Below, piece after piece: positions 45,483 through 56,095 of a stretch of 64,000 nt of DNA. Origin of the DNA: Athripsodes cinereus (taxonomy: Eukaryota; Arthropoda; Insecta; Trichoptera; Leptoceridae). The notes below the pieces were generated by a model. The model saw only the letters and a list, made by a program, of their open reading frames with translations. It had not been told where the DNA came from and made no database searches. A program made the position numbers and the translations under genes. Location of the stretch: NCBI GenBank assembly GCA_947579605.1, contig OX388310.1, positions 4,464,001 through 4,528,000 of the forward strand, written 5' to 3'. Numbering within the stretch: position 1 is the stretch's first letter; each line of letters opens with the position of its first letter.

Positions 45483-47554
45483 ATATACTGTACATTGATT
45501 AGAAGCAATTTCATATAGAAATTGTTACGTTATCGTCCCACCCACATTGCTACATCCAACGGACGAGCACACAGAATGATACGTTATCGTCCCACCAGGA
45601 CGATCGCATCATATCATTACATATTATCTATCAAGAAAGTATATTATCAAAATGAAATCTTTTATCAAATATTTAAAGAAATGAATTTACATGAATTGCA
45701 CATAAGATAATTATATAAATTGACTCGTTAGCCCCCAGTTCTCTATGTACTAAGTACATAGAAAACACATAGAATATTATATAGAGAAAGTAAATAAAGA
45801 AAGTTACAATTATATTTATTTTCAATTAGAACAGATTAATATATTGGCTCAAGTTCATGTCTAGGGTATGATTCTACTTAGTATATGAGAGAGAGAAATG
45901 CATTATGTGGGTGCGGGTACATACTTCAATTATATATATTACTTACATAAGATTCAGAGTCTCTCGATCCATGGTGTTCTTCATCATTATATTCATATGG
46001 TCATCAGAGTATTCTACATATTATATAGATATTTTAAATTCCAATTATGTTCCTTCTGTTAGCATATAATATATCTCAGTGGTTTAACTAATCCAGGCTT
46101 AGCAACATAAGTTAACTCTCCAGCTACACACTATTACAGATTGATATTCATTTCCATATTATATTCTTGTACTCATGTCCTCTTTAGATACTCATATAGA
46201 AGTTCGTTACATACAGTTTCACTCAGGATTCAAACCCAAGGGTATCATAATATATAATGGAATATTTATATGCTCAGCTTATTCCGGAATTGAACCTGGA
46301 ATAACTACTTTTCCGAGTACATTAATACATATCCCATAGAGCATTTTCAAGTTTGGTACAATATCAAGATCCAGCAATGTCCACTTTTGGTATCAGTTTG
46401 TACGGAAGGTACATTTTATTACTAGAGGAAAGGTGTTTACGTAAAAGCAATAAAATTCGTAAATGGAGATAAAACAAGACAGTATGTATTGAATAAAAAC
46501 AGGGATGATACATAACAATGGTTCATAGATATCTAACTCAATTATTAGAACATTACACAGACAACATATATAGTGGATTATACATAAAAGTATGAGAGCA
46601 ATGGTTATACCCTAAATTCAATACGGACATTTAAACAAAGTGGCAGGTACATAGATACTCAAATATTCAATACATAAAGTGGCATTTACAATGGTTCTCA
46701 GATTATAATTAAACTTATAGCTTGGCGGGTACTTACAGATTAAATTACACGTTATTTACGCTTGGTTCCTATGTAACGGCGAATCAGATATATACGTTGA
46801 CAAACGCGTAGATGACTTCTTATGTTGTTCTGCTATACCGGCTATACAGACAGTGGGTGGATCCTCTAAGCAGGTATTGTCTATTACCAACAGACAATTA
46901 CAAGTGGCCTGGTGTCACACGCTGGTCCAGCCTACGGTATATACGTTCAAGAAGGGATTTCTTAAGGACGATTACATGTTCCTCTGTATATGTTGACGAA
47001 TGACTCTATTTATCCGATATTAAGAATAGCGTCGCGTATTTCCGGTTACTATCTACTAAGAGGTATATTTATTATTACATCACACAACGTTGGCATTATA
47101 CAGATCAGACATTATGCCTCACTCCAATACGCGGTTATTTAAGAACAGTTTATTTACTTTTACTATACACATACTCCATTTCTATTCACATGATACGTTA
47201 CACTTTTGGTGGGAAACAAGGCCGACTGGCGAGAGTTATTTTATCGATTAATTATCATTATCACGTAGGTGGAGAACTATTTTCACCATACCAGGATCAG
47301 TAATATAAAATCCATACATTATGGTATTTAAGAAACTACATTATTTTGCGTCACGAACTATTATTATTAAGAAATTTACTAATGGCGGGAACACATTACA
47401 TGTTTATACAAGTTCCACATTAACAGCACTATTATGAGACATACACTACTCAAATTACTATATTATTTCGTACGGATTATCCATACAACCTCTGCAATAA
47501 CTATTTGTAATATATATCTATTATTATTAAGAATGGAATACTGTCTTATTGAGT
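45483..47554. other. 2-kb stretch without any of the window's repeats
   Basis: None of the LINE, SINE or MITE families appears here, and base use is less T-rich. A 17-base direct repeat, TACGTTATCGTCCCACC, occurs at about 45528 and 45583. Short open frames exist on both strands (46812-47003 plus, for example) but none is recognisable. It may be a degenerate LTR element or plain intron. Confidence 0.35.
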
Positions 47555-47750
47555 TCGCGGGTACCCACGGAGCTGAGCTCCGTGGAGGGATGTTGATTTC
47601 TCCAATGCGAAAGGCGAACTGCCGGTTGGGGTTCATACACGAGGCGTCATCTACCACAACGACCGTTGGTTTTAACGAAATAAGTGCCGAGTGCAAATCG
47701 AACCACCAGCCAGTCACGTGTCATAACAGGTGTTCGGTATAACGTTCGCT
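47555..47750. other. GC-rich island of unknown nature
   Basis: This block is clearly richer in G/C than its surroundings. It holds a 9-bp hairpin CCACGGAGC-TGA-GCTCCGTGG (47565-47585). A minus-strand frame reads TGWWFDLHSALIS, VVVDDASCMNPNRQFAFR and NIPPRSSAPWVPANS. I do not recognise it and see no convincing splice borders. Confidence 0.35.
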
Positions 47751-47999
47751 TATTATTATTATTATGGAAGACTCATGGACAACAAAGGACTGTAGGAACA
47801 TTAGCCAGTACGAACTTCTCCGCAGCGATTATTTAATGCGTAGCAAAATATATTAAAATTACATACAATTGATATACAAAGAGCGAGTTTATCACAGAGG
47901 ATTGTATCATTGTTGAATTAAAGATGTGAAACCTCTTGTTGATTTTATTTATATATTTATTTACGAATATATTTTTTTTTACAGGACACTTGTAAATTT
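47751..47999. repeat. RT-M tail scrap
   Basis: TTGATATACAAAGAGCGAGTTTATCACAG-type sequence at about 47868-47900 matches the RT-M 3' UTR motif. Nothing else is visible. Confidence 0.4.
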
Positions 48000-48240
48000 A
48001 CACAAGAATTTTCTCTACGAAGAATGACAAAGAGGGTGTATTTATCCAAAAAAAATGGATGTGAGGAAGAACTACGTGACTTGACCACGTGTATCAAATT
48101 CTCAAGGATGGTCACGTGTTGAGTAAGAAAAATTAGCGTGAATGAGGAAGAAACGAAATAATTATTAAAAAATAGATCAATATGGCGTTCCCTTCTCTCT
48201 GCCGACACCACTTAGAGTAAGGCGTGAGAGTATTGTGAAG
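48000..48240 (+). mobile_element. RT-B LINE 3' scrap
   Basis: MTKRVYLSKK and the later RSIWRSLLSA in separate frames identify it. GAGTAAGGCGTGAGAG follows the stop region. Confidence 0.65.
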
Positions 48241-48329
48241 TATATGGCTATTCTATTCTGAAAACTAAAAACGTTATTGTTTTCTTAATCCTGCTCAAAA
48301 AGCATAGTGTTTTAGTTTGTATTTACTAT

Positions 48330-49025
48330 CTTCTTCTTCTTCTTCTGCTTGCAGTAGGTCATTGACCTGTTTGGCCGGAATTTGTTTCCTCTTGCGACGC
48401 CGAAGACCAACTATCCTTCCATCTTTTGGGTGGCCTTCCAGGCAATCTTCGTCCTAGTGGAGTCTCGTTCGCGGCGATGTGGGCTAATCTTTCGCTACTC
48501 ATACGGTCCACATGGTCCCTCCAGAACCGTCTTCTCTTTCTGCTCCACCAAACGATATCTTCAGTTTCGCAGATTTTTCTTATTTCGGTGTTTCTGACTC
48601 TGTCTCTGAGCGTTTTTCCCGCGATTGCACATAGAGTCTTCATTTCAGAAGTTCGAGAGAGATTTTTTGTTCTGTTAGTGTCTGCTCGCGTTTCGACGCC
48701 ATATGCCATTATCGGTCTCACGCAGGTTTTGTAAATGCGTACCTTACTATCTATGCGCATATGTTTATTCCTCCATACCAAATTTCTTAAACATCCGGCT
48801 GTAACAGAAGCTTTATTTGTCTGTTCTCTTACTTCACTGTATAGATCGATATGACTGGATATTTCCACCCCAAGATACTTGAACTTTGCTACTTGCTCAA
48901 TAGGTTTATCGTCTACAACTAACTTGCATCTAATAGGCTGTTTCGATATCGTTATGCATTTGGTTTTATCAATCGATATACTCATATTATATCTCTTGGA
49001 TGCTAGGTGAAACTTGTGAAGTAGA
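48330..49025 (-). mobile_element. RT-G LINE, post-RT half with 11-bp TSD
   Basis: The duplication GTATTTACTAT is at 48319-48329 and 49026-49036. The frame 48359-48985 (208 codons from its first Met, open a little further upstream) reads SISIDKTKCITISKQ, FKYLGVEISSH, RPIMAYGVETR, TLRDRVRNTEIRKIC, FWRDHVDRM and LPGRPPKRWKD. The tail is (GAA)n. The frame is intact, so the copy is fairly young. Confidence 0.88.
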
Positions 49026-49036
49026 GTATTTACTAT

Positions 49037-49379
49037 ATAAAATCTAAATAAGTACCTACTTATAAATAAAAAAAACCAAGTTACACGATTTGTGAAGTGA
49101 GAAAAAAGGTTACACTTTTTTGTTTAAATATTAAGAAACTTTTTCTTATAAGACTTTACAAATAATAGGTACTTATGTGACACACGAAAGTTTCAAAGTT
49201 TGTTGTATGAAGAAGAGTAATGTACTACAATACTAGAGGAAAAACAAACTATGAAAATTTCTAAAAGTTACTTTCTACTTATCAAACAAATTCTTATATT
49301 ATCAGGATTTTATTCTTTGTTAAATAATAGAAAAGTATTTATGCCTGTTTTTCATTAGAAAAGTACTTGTTAACAGTTA
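49037..49379. other. Nothing recognised
   Basis: A/T-rich spacer between RT-G and RT-B. Confidence 0.4.
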
Positions 49380-49900
49380 CTACATTGCTTAGTTGTTGGT
49401 GCACAGTGCTGTTCAGGTACGGACACTTATTTGTACGAGTAAAAGCGAGACATGAACGTGGCTGAAGAAGGACGAAATTGAATTTATGCTATGGAGATGC
49501 GATCGCTGAAGAGATTGATTGGTAAAATGTTGCGTTGTAGAGTGAGAAATGAGGATATTAGAAGACTGAGGGAGAAATGTTGGGAAAAGAATTCGTGTTC
49601 ATAAATTATGTTGGTTTTGATATAAAAAGCGAATGGATTATGAAAGAGTAACAAAGAGGAGGTTCTTATCGAGAATAGGGGGTGTGAGAAAACGCGGAAG
49701 TCTGAGAACTACGTGGCTTGATCACGTTAATCAAATTATCAAAGACTACCACATGTTAAGTAAGAGAAATCAACACAAGCGCATGAGAAAATGTATGAAT
49801 GTGGAAGTAGTGATAGAAGTTTGTAGAGAAATGACTGTGCGGCGTTCTGTCCTCTCTACCTACTCCACTTGAGATACATCGTGATGGTGTAGTATAATAT
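49380..49900 (+). mobile_element. RT-B LINE, longest plus-strand copy
   Basis: Frameshifted remnants TWTWLKKDE-like and RIRVHKLCWF precede a clean frame at 49633-49872: RVTKRRFLSRIGGVRKRG, LRTTWLDHVNQIIKD and VRRSVLSTYST then stop. The 3' end CTCCACTTGAGATACATCG, then TGATGGTGTAGTA, is the part shared with SINE-3. Confidence 0.85.
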
Positions 49901-50126
49901 GTAGTTTAGCTTAAAGTAACATGCCCAATAGCTGTGCCAGTAATTACATTATTTTTATAGAAAATGTTAATATAATCATCTAGGCAGTTGCTCAATTTGT
50001 ATATATTCCCTGGAGCTGTTCCTGAGTCCTGTTGAATATTAGGTAGGTACCTAATGTAGTAGGAATGATGGTTTTGGTTGATATTGTTGATAGTGGGACA
50101 AACAAAGGAGGGAATATATAGGTAGG

Positions 50127-50151
50127 TAGGTAGGTATACATTCGTGTCGTG
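50127..50151. repeat. (TAGG)n microsatellite
   Basis: Four to five TAGG units, an ordinary short repeat. Confidence 0.7.
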
Positions 50152-50210
50152 TCCATATTGAATTAAGGGATGTTTACTTTACGTAAATGGTGTGTATGTT
50201 TATATCACTG

Positions 50211-50668
50211 AATATATGTATTTGTGTGAGTAGACACACACATCATTATATAACAATACATATAATAATATGGTGCACATTATATTGTGAAACATTTGCA
50301 TCATAGAACACCCGGCAAAGAATCGATCTTCCACTGTTTTGTAAAGATCAAGTATTCACAAAACATCACGTATCAGATTTCTAACATATTCAGATCAAAG
50401 ATGAGGTATGTCAGACATTCTTAAATTTTAATTCATTCATTAATATATATATTTGTGTGAGTTGACACACACATCATTATAATATAATAATACATATAAT
50501 AATATGGTGCACATTATATTGTGAAACATTTGCATCATAGAACACCCGGCAAAGAATCGATCTTCCACTGTTTTGTAAAGAGCAAGTATTCACAAAACAT
50601 CACGTATCAGATTTCTAACATATTCAGATCAAAGATGAGGTATGTCAGACATTCTTAAATTTTAATTC
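50211..50668. repeat. Recent 231-234 bp tandem duplication
   Basis: Units 50211-50434 and 50442-50668 are nearly identical; differences are a 3-bp insertion and a few substitutions (TAGACAC/TTGACAC, GATCAAG/GAGCAAG). Each unit contains GTGTGAG...CACACAC and a diverged SINE-3 5' part starting ACACCCGGCAAAGAATCG. Confidence 0.9.
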
Positions 50669-50675
50669 AGCTATG

Positions 50676-50926
50676 GAGCACCCGACAACAAATTAATATT
50701 AAGCCGCCGAACATGCGGCAAAGAATGGGTCCCCCGCTATTTTTCGTAAGTTTTCGAGTGTCCTAAAAAAGGGCAGGTACCTTTTAAAAAAAATTATATC
50801 TTAAATCCAGTCATGGGGTCCAACCCAACTCATCCTGAATGTCCTTTTTTTGTCGGTGCAGAAAGGACAGCTTGCATGCTAACTATATACGGACCACCCC
50901 CCTTGTGCGATATGCCTTGATGGTAT
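50676..50926 (+). mobile_element. SINE-3 copy
   Basis: Follows the duplication directly. Recognised by AGTTTTCGAGTGTCC, GGGCAGGTACC, CTCATCCTGAATGTCC and GATATGCCTTGATGGTA. The head has an internal repeat (ATGGAGCACCCG, then CGAACATGCGGCAAAG). Confidence 0.7.
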
Positions 50927-50927
50927 C

Positions 50928-51035
50928 TTCTTCTTTGTTGTCGCTCCCTCAGTGCTGAGAATGGTGATCATCATTTGTATAGGTGTGGACAAAATGCTTT
51001 CAGCGACTCAGATCCACCGATCTTCGTGGCATAGT
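50928..51035 (-). mobile_element. RT-I LINE 3' end
   Basis: CTTCTTCTTTG tail, then CTCCCTCAGTGCTGAGAATG and TATAGGTGTGGACAAAATGC, the reverse complement of 27650-27735. It abuts SINE-3 tail to tail. Confidence 0.75.
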
Positions 51036-51766
51036 AAACAAAATTTTCAATCATTTGAAACTCTTTCAAAATACCAACCGTTTTATGTATATTTATTAAT
51101 GTTTTCAAGCCTAAAAGAACCTCGTTGCAACAAACTGTTTTGTCTTGTTATCATAATGAAAATGTATTATGCATTGTTATTTCATCTTCCTCGTTCTATA
51201 AAGTACTCTGAAATATAATTAAATGAAGTATCAACAATGTTTCTACATTTAGTAGTACTATATCTCACATATATTCATTTCGTATTCATAGCCTAATCCT
51301 ACAATTATGCTCCCACAGTGTAAATAAACTGCACCTACCATTTATTAAAGACGCCATTATTACGTGTCTACAGTTTGTGACTAAGAGAAATAATTATTCA
51401 CGTTACAATTTGTAATTTATATGCGTTGATGACACTGAGTTTCATTACTTCAATTAGCATTTAAGTACGTAGAAGGGACCTATGCAAACAGAATCTGTCA
51501 CTTGAGAAAGAGATTATTTAATTTTAAACACCTGTACGCATAAACACGGAATACTTCACTACTATTCCAGGCTTGACTAATTGACAATTCGTGAAATAAA
51601 ATCATCAAATCAACATTAATCCATGTAAAATAATGTTCTGAAATAAAAAACCTGGACATATAGCACTAAAAACGGGAGAATGGATGATAGGGGAATTCAG
51701 GAAATGGCAGTCGTGCGGAAATCAGCTAGGTGCGGAGAGTTGCACAGTACACCCGATACGGAATAC
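51036..51766. other. No gene recognised
   Basis: A/T-rich; a G/C-richer phrase near 51700 (GGAAATGGCAGTCGTGCGG) hints at a LINE scrap I cannot assign. Confidence 0.35.
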
Positions 51767-51802
51767 TTTCTTTTTACAGAGCACTAGAAAACTTACGGAA
51801 AG
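51767..51802 (-). mobile_element. SINE-3 5' scrap
   Basis: Only about 35 bases (ACTAGAAAACTTACGGAAAG), matching the SINE-3 head. Confidence 0.45.
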
Positions 51803-51854
51803 ACAAATTGTTTGCAAAGAAAAAATCTATAAATAGATCGTTGTCATAGATATA

Positions 51855-52020
51855 TTTTTTTTTTTATTTTTTTTTTTTTTTTAAAAGATATATCTGGGTT
51901 TTGTTTGTTATAAACCCAAATACAACCTTATACACCTTTCACAGTAAGCTACTAAAAGCTTGTGTCGTGAAAGGGGAGTTTGCCGGCACCTGGTATCGAA
52001 CCATCGACCCCATGTTCACG
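51855..52020 (-). mobile_element. SINE-1 copy, 5'-truncated
   Basis: A poly(T) interrupted once by A, a duplicated TTTG (GGGTTTTGTTTGTTATAAAC) and body up to CCATCGACCCCATGTTCACG. The same TTTGTTTG variant is in the scrap at 62938, so the two may share a source. Confidence 0.85.
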
Positions 52021-52518
52021 ACCCCATGTACATAAAATACGTATTTTCTTAAATATAGGTCTGTCAAAATAACTTTTATAACAAGTGTATGTCACCTAAT
52101 TAAAAGTTCTTAGCACATTCTTCTCTCTGTAGATATGTATAATGAATACATTTAAACCATTTTGATTAATTCATTATTGTTCCCACACAGGAATTTTACA
52201 ATTTTCTAGAAACGAACTTTGAGATGTCAAACCTTTCTCTGCTATTTATAACATCGCCGCAGTATTTTCAAAGTATTTTAAACTAGTTTATAAACCCTCA
52301 TTCTTACGTTTTGTCTATTGTAGAAATCATTTTTAGGTAACGTTAGCAATGCAACAATTTCTTTCTTTTACCCTTTTACAAGATGTAAATAAAAATATGA
52401 GTGGCATAATCCATTTCAAAACAACCGGACAATGTTGCACAATGTCTTAGATTTTTTGTACTTTGCCATTTAATTATCTAACGTGTTGAGACTTTTTAAA
52501 AAGTAGGTACTTCTTTTT
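52021..52518. other. Nothing recognised
   Basis: A/T-rich spacer. Confidence 0.4.
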
Positions 52519-52745
52519 AACTGGATTGGCCACGAAAACCCAGACATTTTCATCACCATCGCGGAGAATAAGACAGAAGGTAGAAATGGTAGAGGCCAAC
52601 CAAGAGACACCTATATAGACCAACTGAAGAAGGACATGAACTGTGGCACACACGTAGAACTAAAGAGACTAGATGAAAATAGTGAGGAATGGAGAAGAAA
52701 ATCTAAACTCGTTGCAGAACAATCCAATAGATTGTTCTCACTATA
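52519..52745 (+). mobile_element. RT-F LINE 3' end
   Basis: Frame NWIGHENPDIF, AENKTEGRNGRGQPRDTY, QLKKDMNCGTHVELKRL and EEWRRKSKLVAEQSN, colinear with 35400-36178, then a CACTATATATA tail. Confidence 0.88.
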
Positions 52746-53029
52746 TATAGGTACTTCTATTTTAATTTCAGATTTTTTTTTAAAGTGTTAAATAAAATAA
52801 TACTTATTTCAATATCTCAATATATCAGGTAATTAACAGGCATAGTTAAAATAATTAAAAAATTCGAGTAACGATTTTTCCCTTTTTTTATTTTTTTTCA
52901 AATGCACGCAAACATACAAGTTTCAACACTTTAAAGTAATAGTTATCTGAAGGAATATGCATCAATGTTTTAAGATATTATGCTTTCATTTTGTTACGTG
53001 TTACAAATGGCCTATAAATCGGATAAGTA

Positions 53030-53200
53030 CCAATATGCTAAATACACCAAGAATAGAACAACAATGGGCAGACCAAAATAAAGACTATTAGATAACATCA
53101 ATCAAGATCTGAAGGTGCAAAATACTAAAGATAACTGGTAATTGACTGGATGGCATCTAAAGACTTAGAAATTCTAATTTGGAGGCAAAGGTTCTACTAC
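53030..53200 (+). mobile_element. Unassigned LINE C-terminal scrap
   Basis: ATGGGCAGACCAAAATAAAG and GATAACATCAATCAAGATCT code a decayed GRPKxRxLDNINQDL, the usual post-RT pattern, then SKDLEI and GGK. Family unknown. Confidence 0.5.
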
Positions 53201-53287
53201 GGCTGTTTGAAACTATGTAAGTCACATAAAATAGAAGAGAATATGCATAGATTACATTTTTCAGTTATGTTGGTTATAAAGAATATC

Positions 53288-53440
53288 CGTGGAGTACCCG
53301 ACAAAAAACTTTGGTTTTAAAGGTTTTAAAAAATTAAGACACTTTACATCTTAACCTCAGCGATGAGGTTTACCAACCATCCTGAATGTCTTATTTATTT
53401 TGTTGACACTTTTGGGATATATCGTGATGGTATATTAGTA
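53288..53440 (+). mobile_element. SINE-3, internally deleted
   Basis: GTGGAGTACCCGACAAA head, CAGCGATGAGGTTTACC, then straight to TTTGGGATATATCGTGATGG; the AGAGGACAGCTTG block is missing. Confidence 0.7.
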
Positions 53441-53464
53441 TATTATGGTATATTATATTATATT

Positions 53465-53547
53465 CTGAAGACAGACCAGGGTGGGCCAGACTGCTGCGAG
53501 AAGTACCGCATGAAGGTCACGATCCTCAGCATTGAGGGACCGATTTC

Positions 53548-53580
<33 letters not shown>

Positions 53581-53581
53581 A
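53465..53581 (+). mobile_element. RT-I-like LINE 3' end with (GAT)n tail
   Basis: GGTCACGATCCTCAGCATTG and AGGGACCGATTTC lead into eleven GAT units. The 3' UTR resembles 27650-27735 but the tail differs, so this is a sister family. Confidence 0.7.
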
Positions 53582-54006
53582 TTAGTAGTAGTTATAATAG
53601 ATTAATTATAAATTAAACGCTTATTTAGTATATCCACTGTGACTTTTTTTTGGACGCGAGCTGGCTTTGAAGAGAGAGTAGTGCTTATAAAGAATCAAAA
53701 GATATACAAACAAACATAGGTAACATTAATCTGAAATATTTTTACCGGTGATCACGGAGGTATGAGATAAATTAGATTGTGTTTACCAAAATAGAAACGA
53801 AAACTTAATAAGTTTACATATCAATCACTCGAAACGATCTTATAAACTAAATTTGCCTCTCAATATCCCCCGTCCTCTATTGTTATTTATTCTGGTTGAT
53901 TGAATTTTATAAGACACTTCAAATGTCTGGCATTCTATATAACGCTCACATATAGATATTTATGTCTTTATTTATTTCATATTAAACGACGCTACAGATA
54001 CTTGAT
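53582..54006. other. Nothing recognised
   Basis: A/T-rich. GGACGCGAGCTGGCTTTGAA near 53654 vaguely recalls the hammerhead-like flank. Confidence 0.35.
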
Positions 54007-54019
54007 TGGATAGGGAGAT

Positions 54020-54497
54020 TTTTTCATTCCAATAAAGGTCAAGGGACCTTGTATCCCTTGTGTCACTGCAACCATAGAAGATCTATTGTGACATCCTTCT
54101 GTATCATATCTCACTGTCAAGACCTACATGCGACATGTAGCTCACAATTTGTCTTGGTGTGAGAAGCCTCACCTTCTCCGAGTCCAGCAGTGGTCCTCCA
54201 AGCATGTGACTTCTATTGCGAGCAAGTGCGTCACAGTAACAGAGGATGTGGATTGGTGTCTCATTATCCTCTGAACAAAATCTGCAGACTGCAGCAATAT
54301 CTAACAGTCCAATTTTTGTCATGTGTTTCCGTAGTCTGCAGTGTCCCGTCAAGGTCCTGGTTAGAATCCTTATTTGTTTTTTATTAAGTTTTAGAACTTC
54401 TGTGGTGAATTTCCCCGAGTACCCTGTCATTAGTTCCTTCGCGTGTTTCAACCCTATGCTATTGGACCAAATTACATGGCTCTGATTCATGGCCCAA
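54020..54497 (-). mobile_element. RT-K LINE C-terminus with 13-bp TSD
   Basis: TGGATAGGGAGAT is duplicated at 54007-54019 and 54498-54510. On the minus strand the frame (stop at 54104) reads HVIWSNSIGLKHAKELM, LTGHCRLRKHMTKIGL, CRFCSEDNETPIHILCYC and LGGPLLDSEKV, i.e. the end of an RNase H-type or adjacent domain and a CxxC...H...C knuckle, as in Jockey/I-like LINEs. The open frame extends into the target flank, so the first residues are not LINE. The tail is AAAAAA. Confidence 0.88.
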
Positions 54498-54510
54498 TGG
54501 ATAGGGAGAT

Positions 54511-54816
54511 AGTTGTTGCCAGACAATAATTTAAATAAAATTAGACTTAAAAGTATTTAGTTCAGTGAACCTGTGGTGACAGAGAGGACCCTTGAGAGAT
54601 ATTTAGGTACGTTTACTTGGATGAAAACTTTAGAAGAAGTTTATTTAATGACACCTCTGCAAAAGTTTAATGGTTTGTACATAAAACTTTCAAATGCTCA
54701 TAATATAATATAACACATATCTAATATTGCATGCAGTTTAAAGCATCATTTATACATTTAAAAATCACGTTGCTGAATTATCTTTAAACATTTAATAATG
54801 TTGTCAAAAAGAGAAA
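54511..54816. other. Nothing recognised
   Basis: A/T-rich intron sequence. Confidence 0.4.
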
Positions 54817-55050
54817 TTCGTGGAACACCAGGCAAAAAAATGGGATACCACTCTTTTTCGAAAGTTTTGGAGTGTCCTGAAAAAGCAGGTGTTCGAAAAA
54901 TGAAGACAATTTACATCTTAAATTCAGCGATAAGGTTTGAATCCATCCTGAATGTCTTTTATATTTTTTTTCACGGAGAGGACTGCTTGCATGTTTAGTT
55001 TAAGCGGCTGGTCTGCTCGCTTCCCCACTTAGGGGATAAGCTGTATTGCT
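54817..55050 (+). mobile_element. SINE-3 copy
   Basis: Complete but diverged: GTGGAACACCAGGCAAAAA, AGCAGGTGTTCGAAAAATG, CACGGAGAGGACTGCTTGC, CTTCCCCACTTAGGGGATAA. It sits only 260 bases from the next exon. Confidence 0.78.
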
Positions 55051-55310
55051 GGTTTACATACATAGACACATCAATATATCTTTCACATATATTTAACTAT
55101 GAATGTTCGTATTTTCGCTGGCTAGTTTAATCGATACAATAAAAATCTGCTTCAATCCTTAAGTAAATCAATTTTAAAAACGGATTTATGTGCTTTTGCA
55201 TGTGAATATTGTGAACCCCTCAATAAATATTATCACGGTCATATCGTAATCCACAAAAAAATGTTTGTAATTCAATTATTTAAATTAAAATAGTAAAAAT
55301 GTTAACATAC

Positions 55311-55398
55311 CATAATATACATCTTCTAATTCATTGTATTTCTTCATATTGGCAGCTATTCTCCACCCATATATCAAGACGACCAGTATTGAAATATT
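55311..55398 (-). CDS. Exon of a membrane-protein gene (second visible exon)
   Basis: The exon is 88 nt. Acceptor: AATTTTTTTCCAG. Donor: ATTATG then GTATGTTAA. It starts in phase 0 and ends in phase 1. It encodes NISILVVLIYGWRIAAN, then MKKYNELEDVYY and the first base of Gly, i.e. the end of a transmembrane helix followed by a charged loop. It continues in frame in 24060-24145 (intron 31,165 bp) and is preceded by 57387-57446. Identity unknown; a multi-pass membrane protein is the most I can say. Confidence 0.68.
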
Positions 55399-55913
55399 CT
55401 GGAAAAAAATTAATAATAATATGAGTACTTACAAAATAATGCGGTGCAATTAAATTAATTGGCAACATTTATCAGATTGAATTTTAAGAAGAAAAGTGGT
55501 GAGTTTCGAAAAAGAAAATATTTATATGAGTGTTTATTGTGTATTATTATTATTAATCATGGTTCCCAAGAAATCCTCAAATTTCCATTTGTTATCCATC
55601 TAAATACAAATCTAACCAATATTGTTAAAGGATTTTAAATTAAAGAATCATGATAAGATTGTATCTGATATCGCAGATTATATAAGAAGACAACAACTCT
55701 TATCTTGTTACCGAAAAATTACTGAATTAATACCATGGTCGAAAATAAAACGTAGTTGTCCTTTTCAAAATGTTCTCGATTTCCATCCCAGCACAAATTT
55801 AGGCAACGTTTGTCCGTATTATCAATTGATTGTGATGTATATTTAAAAATGAAAACAAATTCCTTATAACGCGAAATTAAAAAATTAAATGTTTTGTTCT
55901 ACTTCATGTTTTG
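55399..55913. other. Intron, nothing recognised
   Basis: A 74-codon plus-strand frame at 55622-55846 has no similarity and runs against the gene. Confidence 0.4.
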
Positions 55914-56036
55914 TTCTCGAGAGAGACGTCCTTCGTCTAGATAGGACATTGTCAATAGATATTTTTTATTCGTCCTATATGGATTGATAATGTCCTAACA
56001 AGACGAAAGACGTCTCTATCGCCAATAAAACATATA
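55914..56036. repeat. Palindromic GACGTC repeat, full form
   Basis: 35-base arms (55922-55956 and 55983-56017) match at 31 positions as inverted repeats, each with AGAGACGTC...TCGTCT and AGGACATT...TCAAT. Single-arm copies occur at 3343, 7879, 11830 and 36957. This may be the intact form of a small foldback element. Confidence 0.6.
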
Positions 56037-56095
56037 GTAGAAGAAAACATTTGTTTTTTTTATTTTGTTATGAAATTTCACTACCTTAACACCGC

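Noticed and set aside
45483..47554. LTR retrotransposon
   Set aside because: No paired terminal repeats, primer-binding site or gag/pol similarity could be seen; only a 17-base direct repeat.
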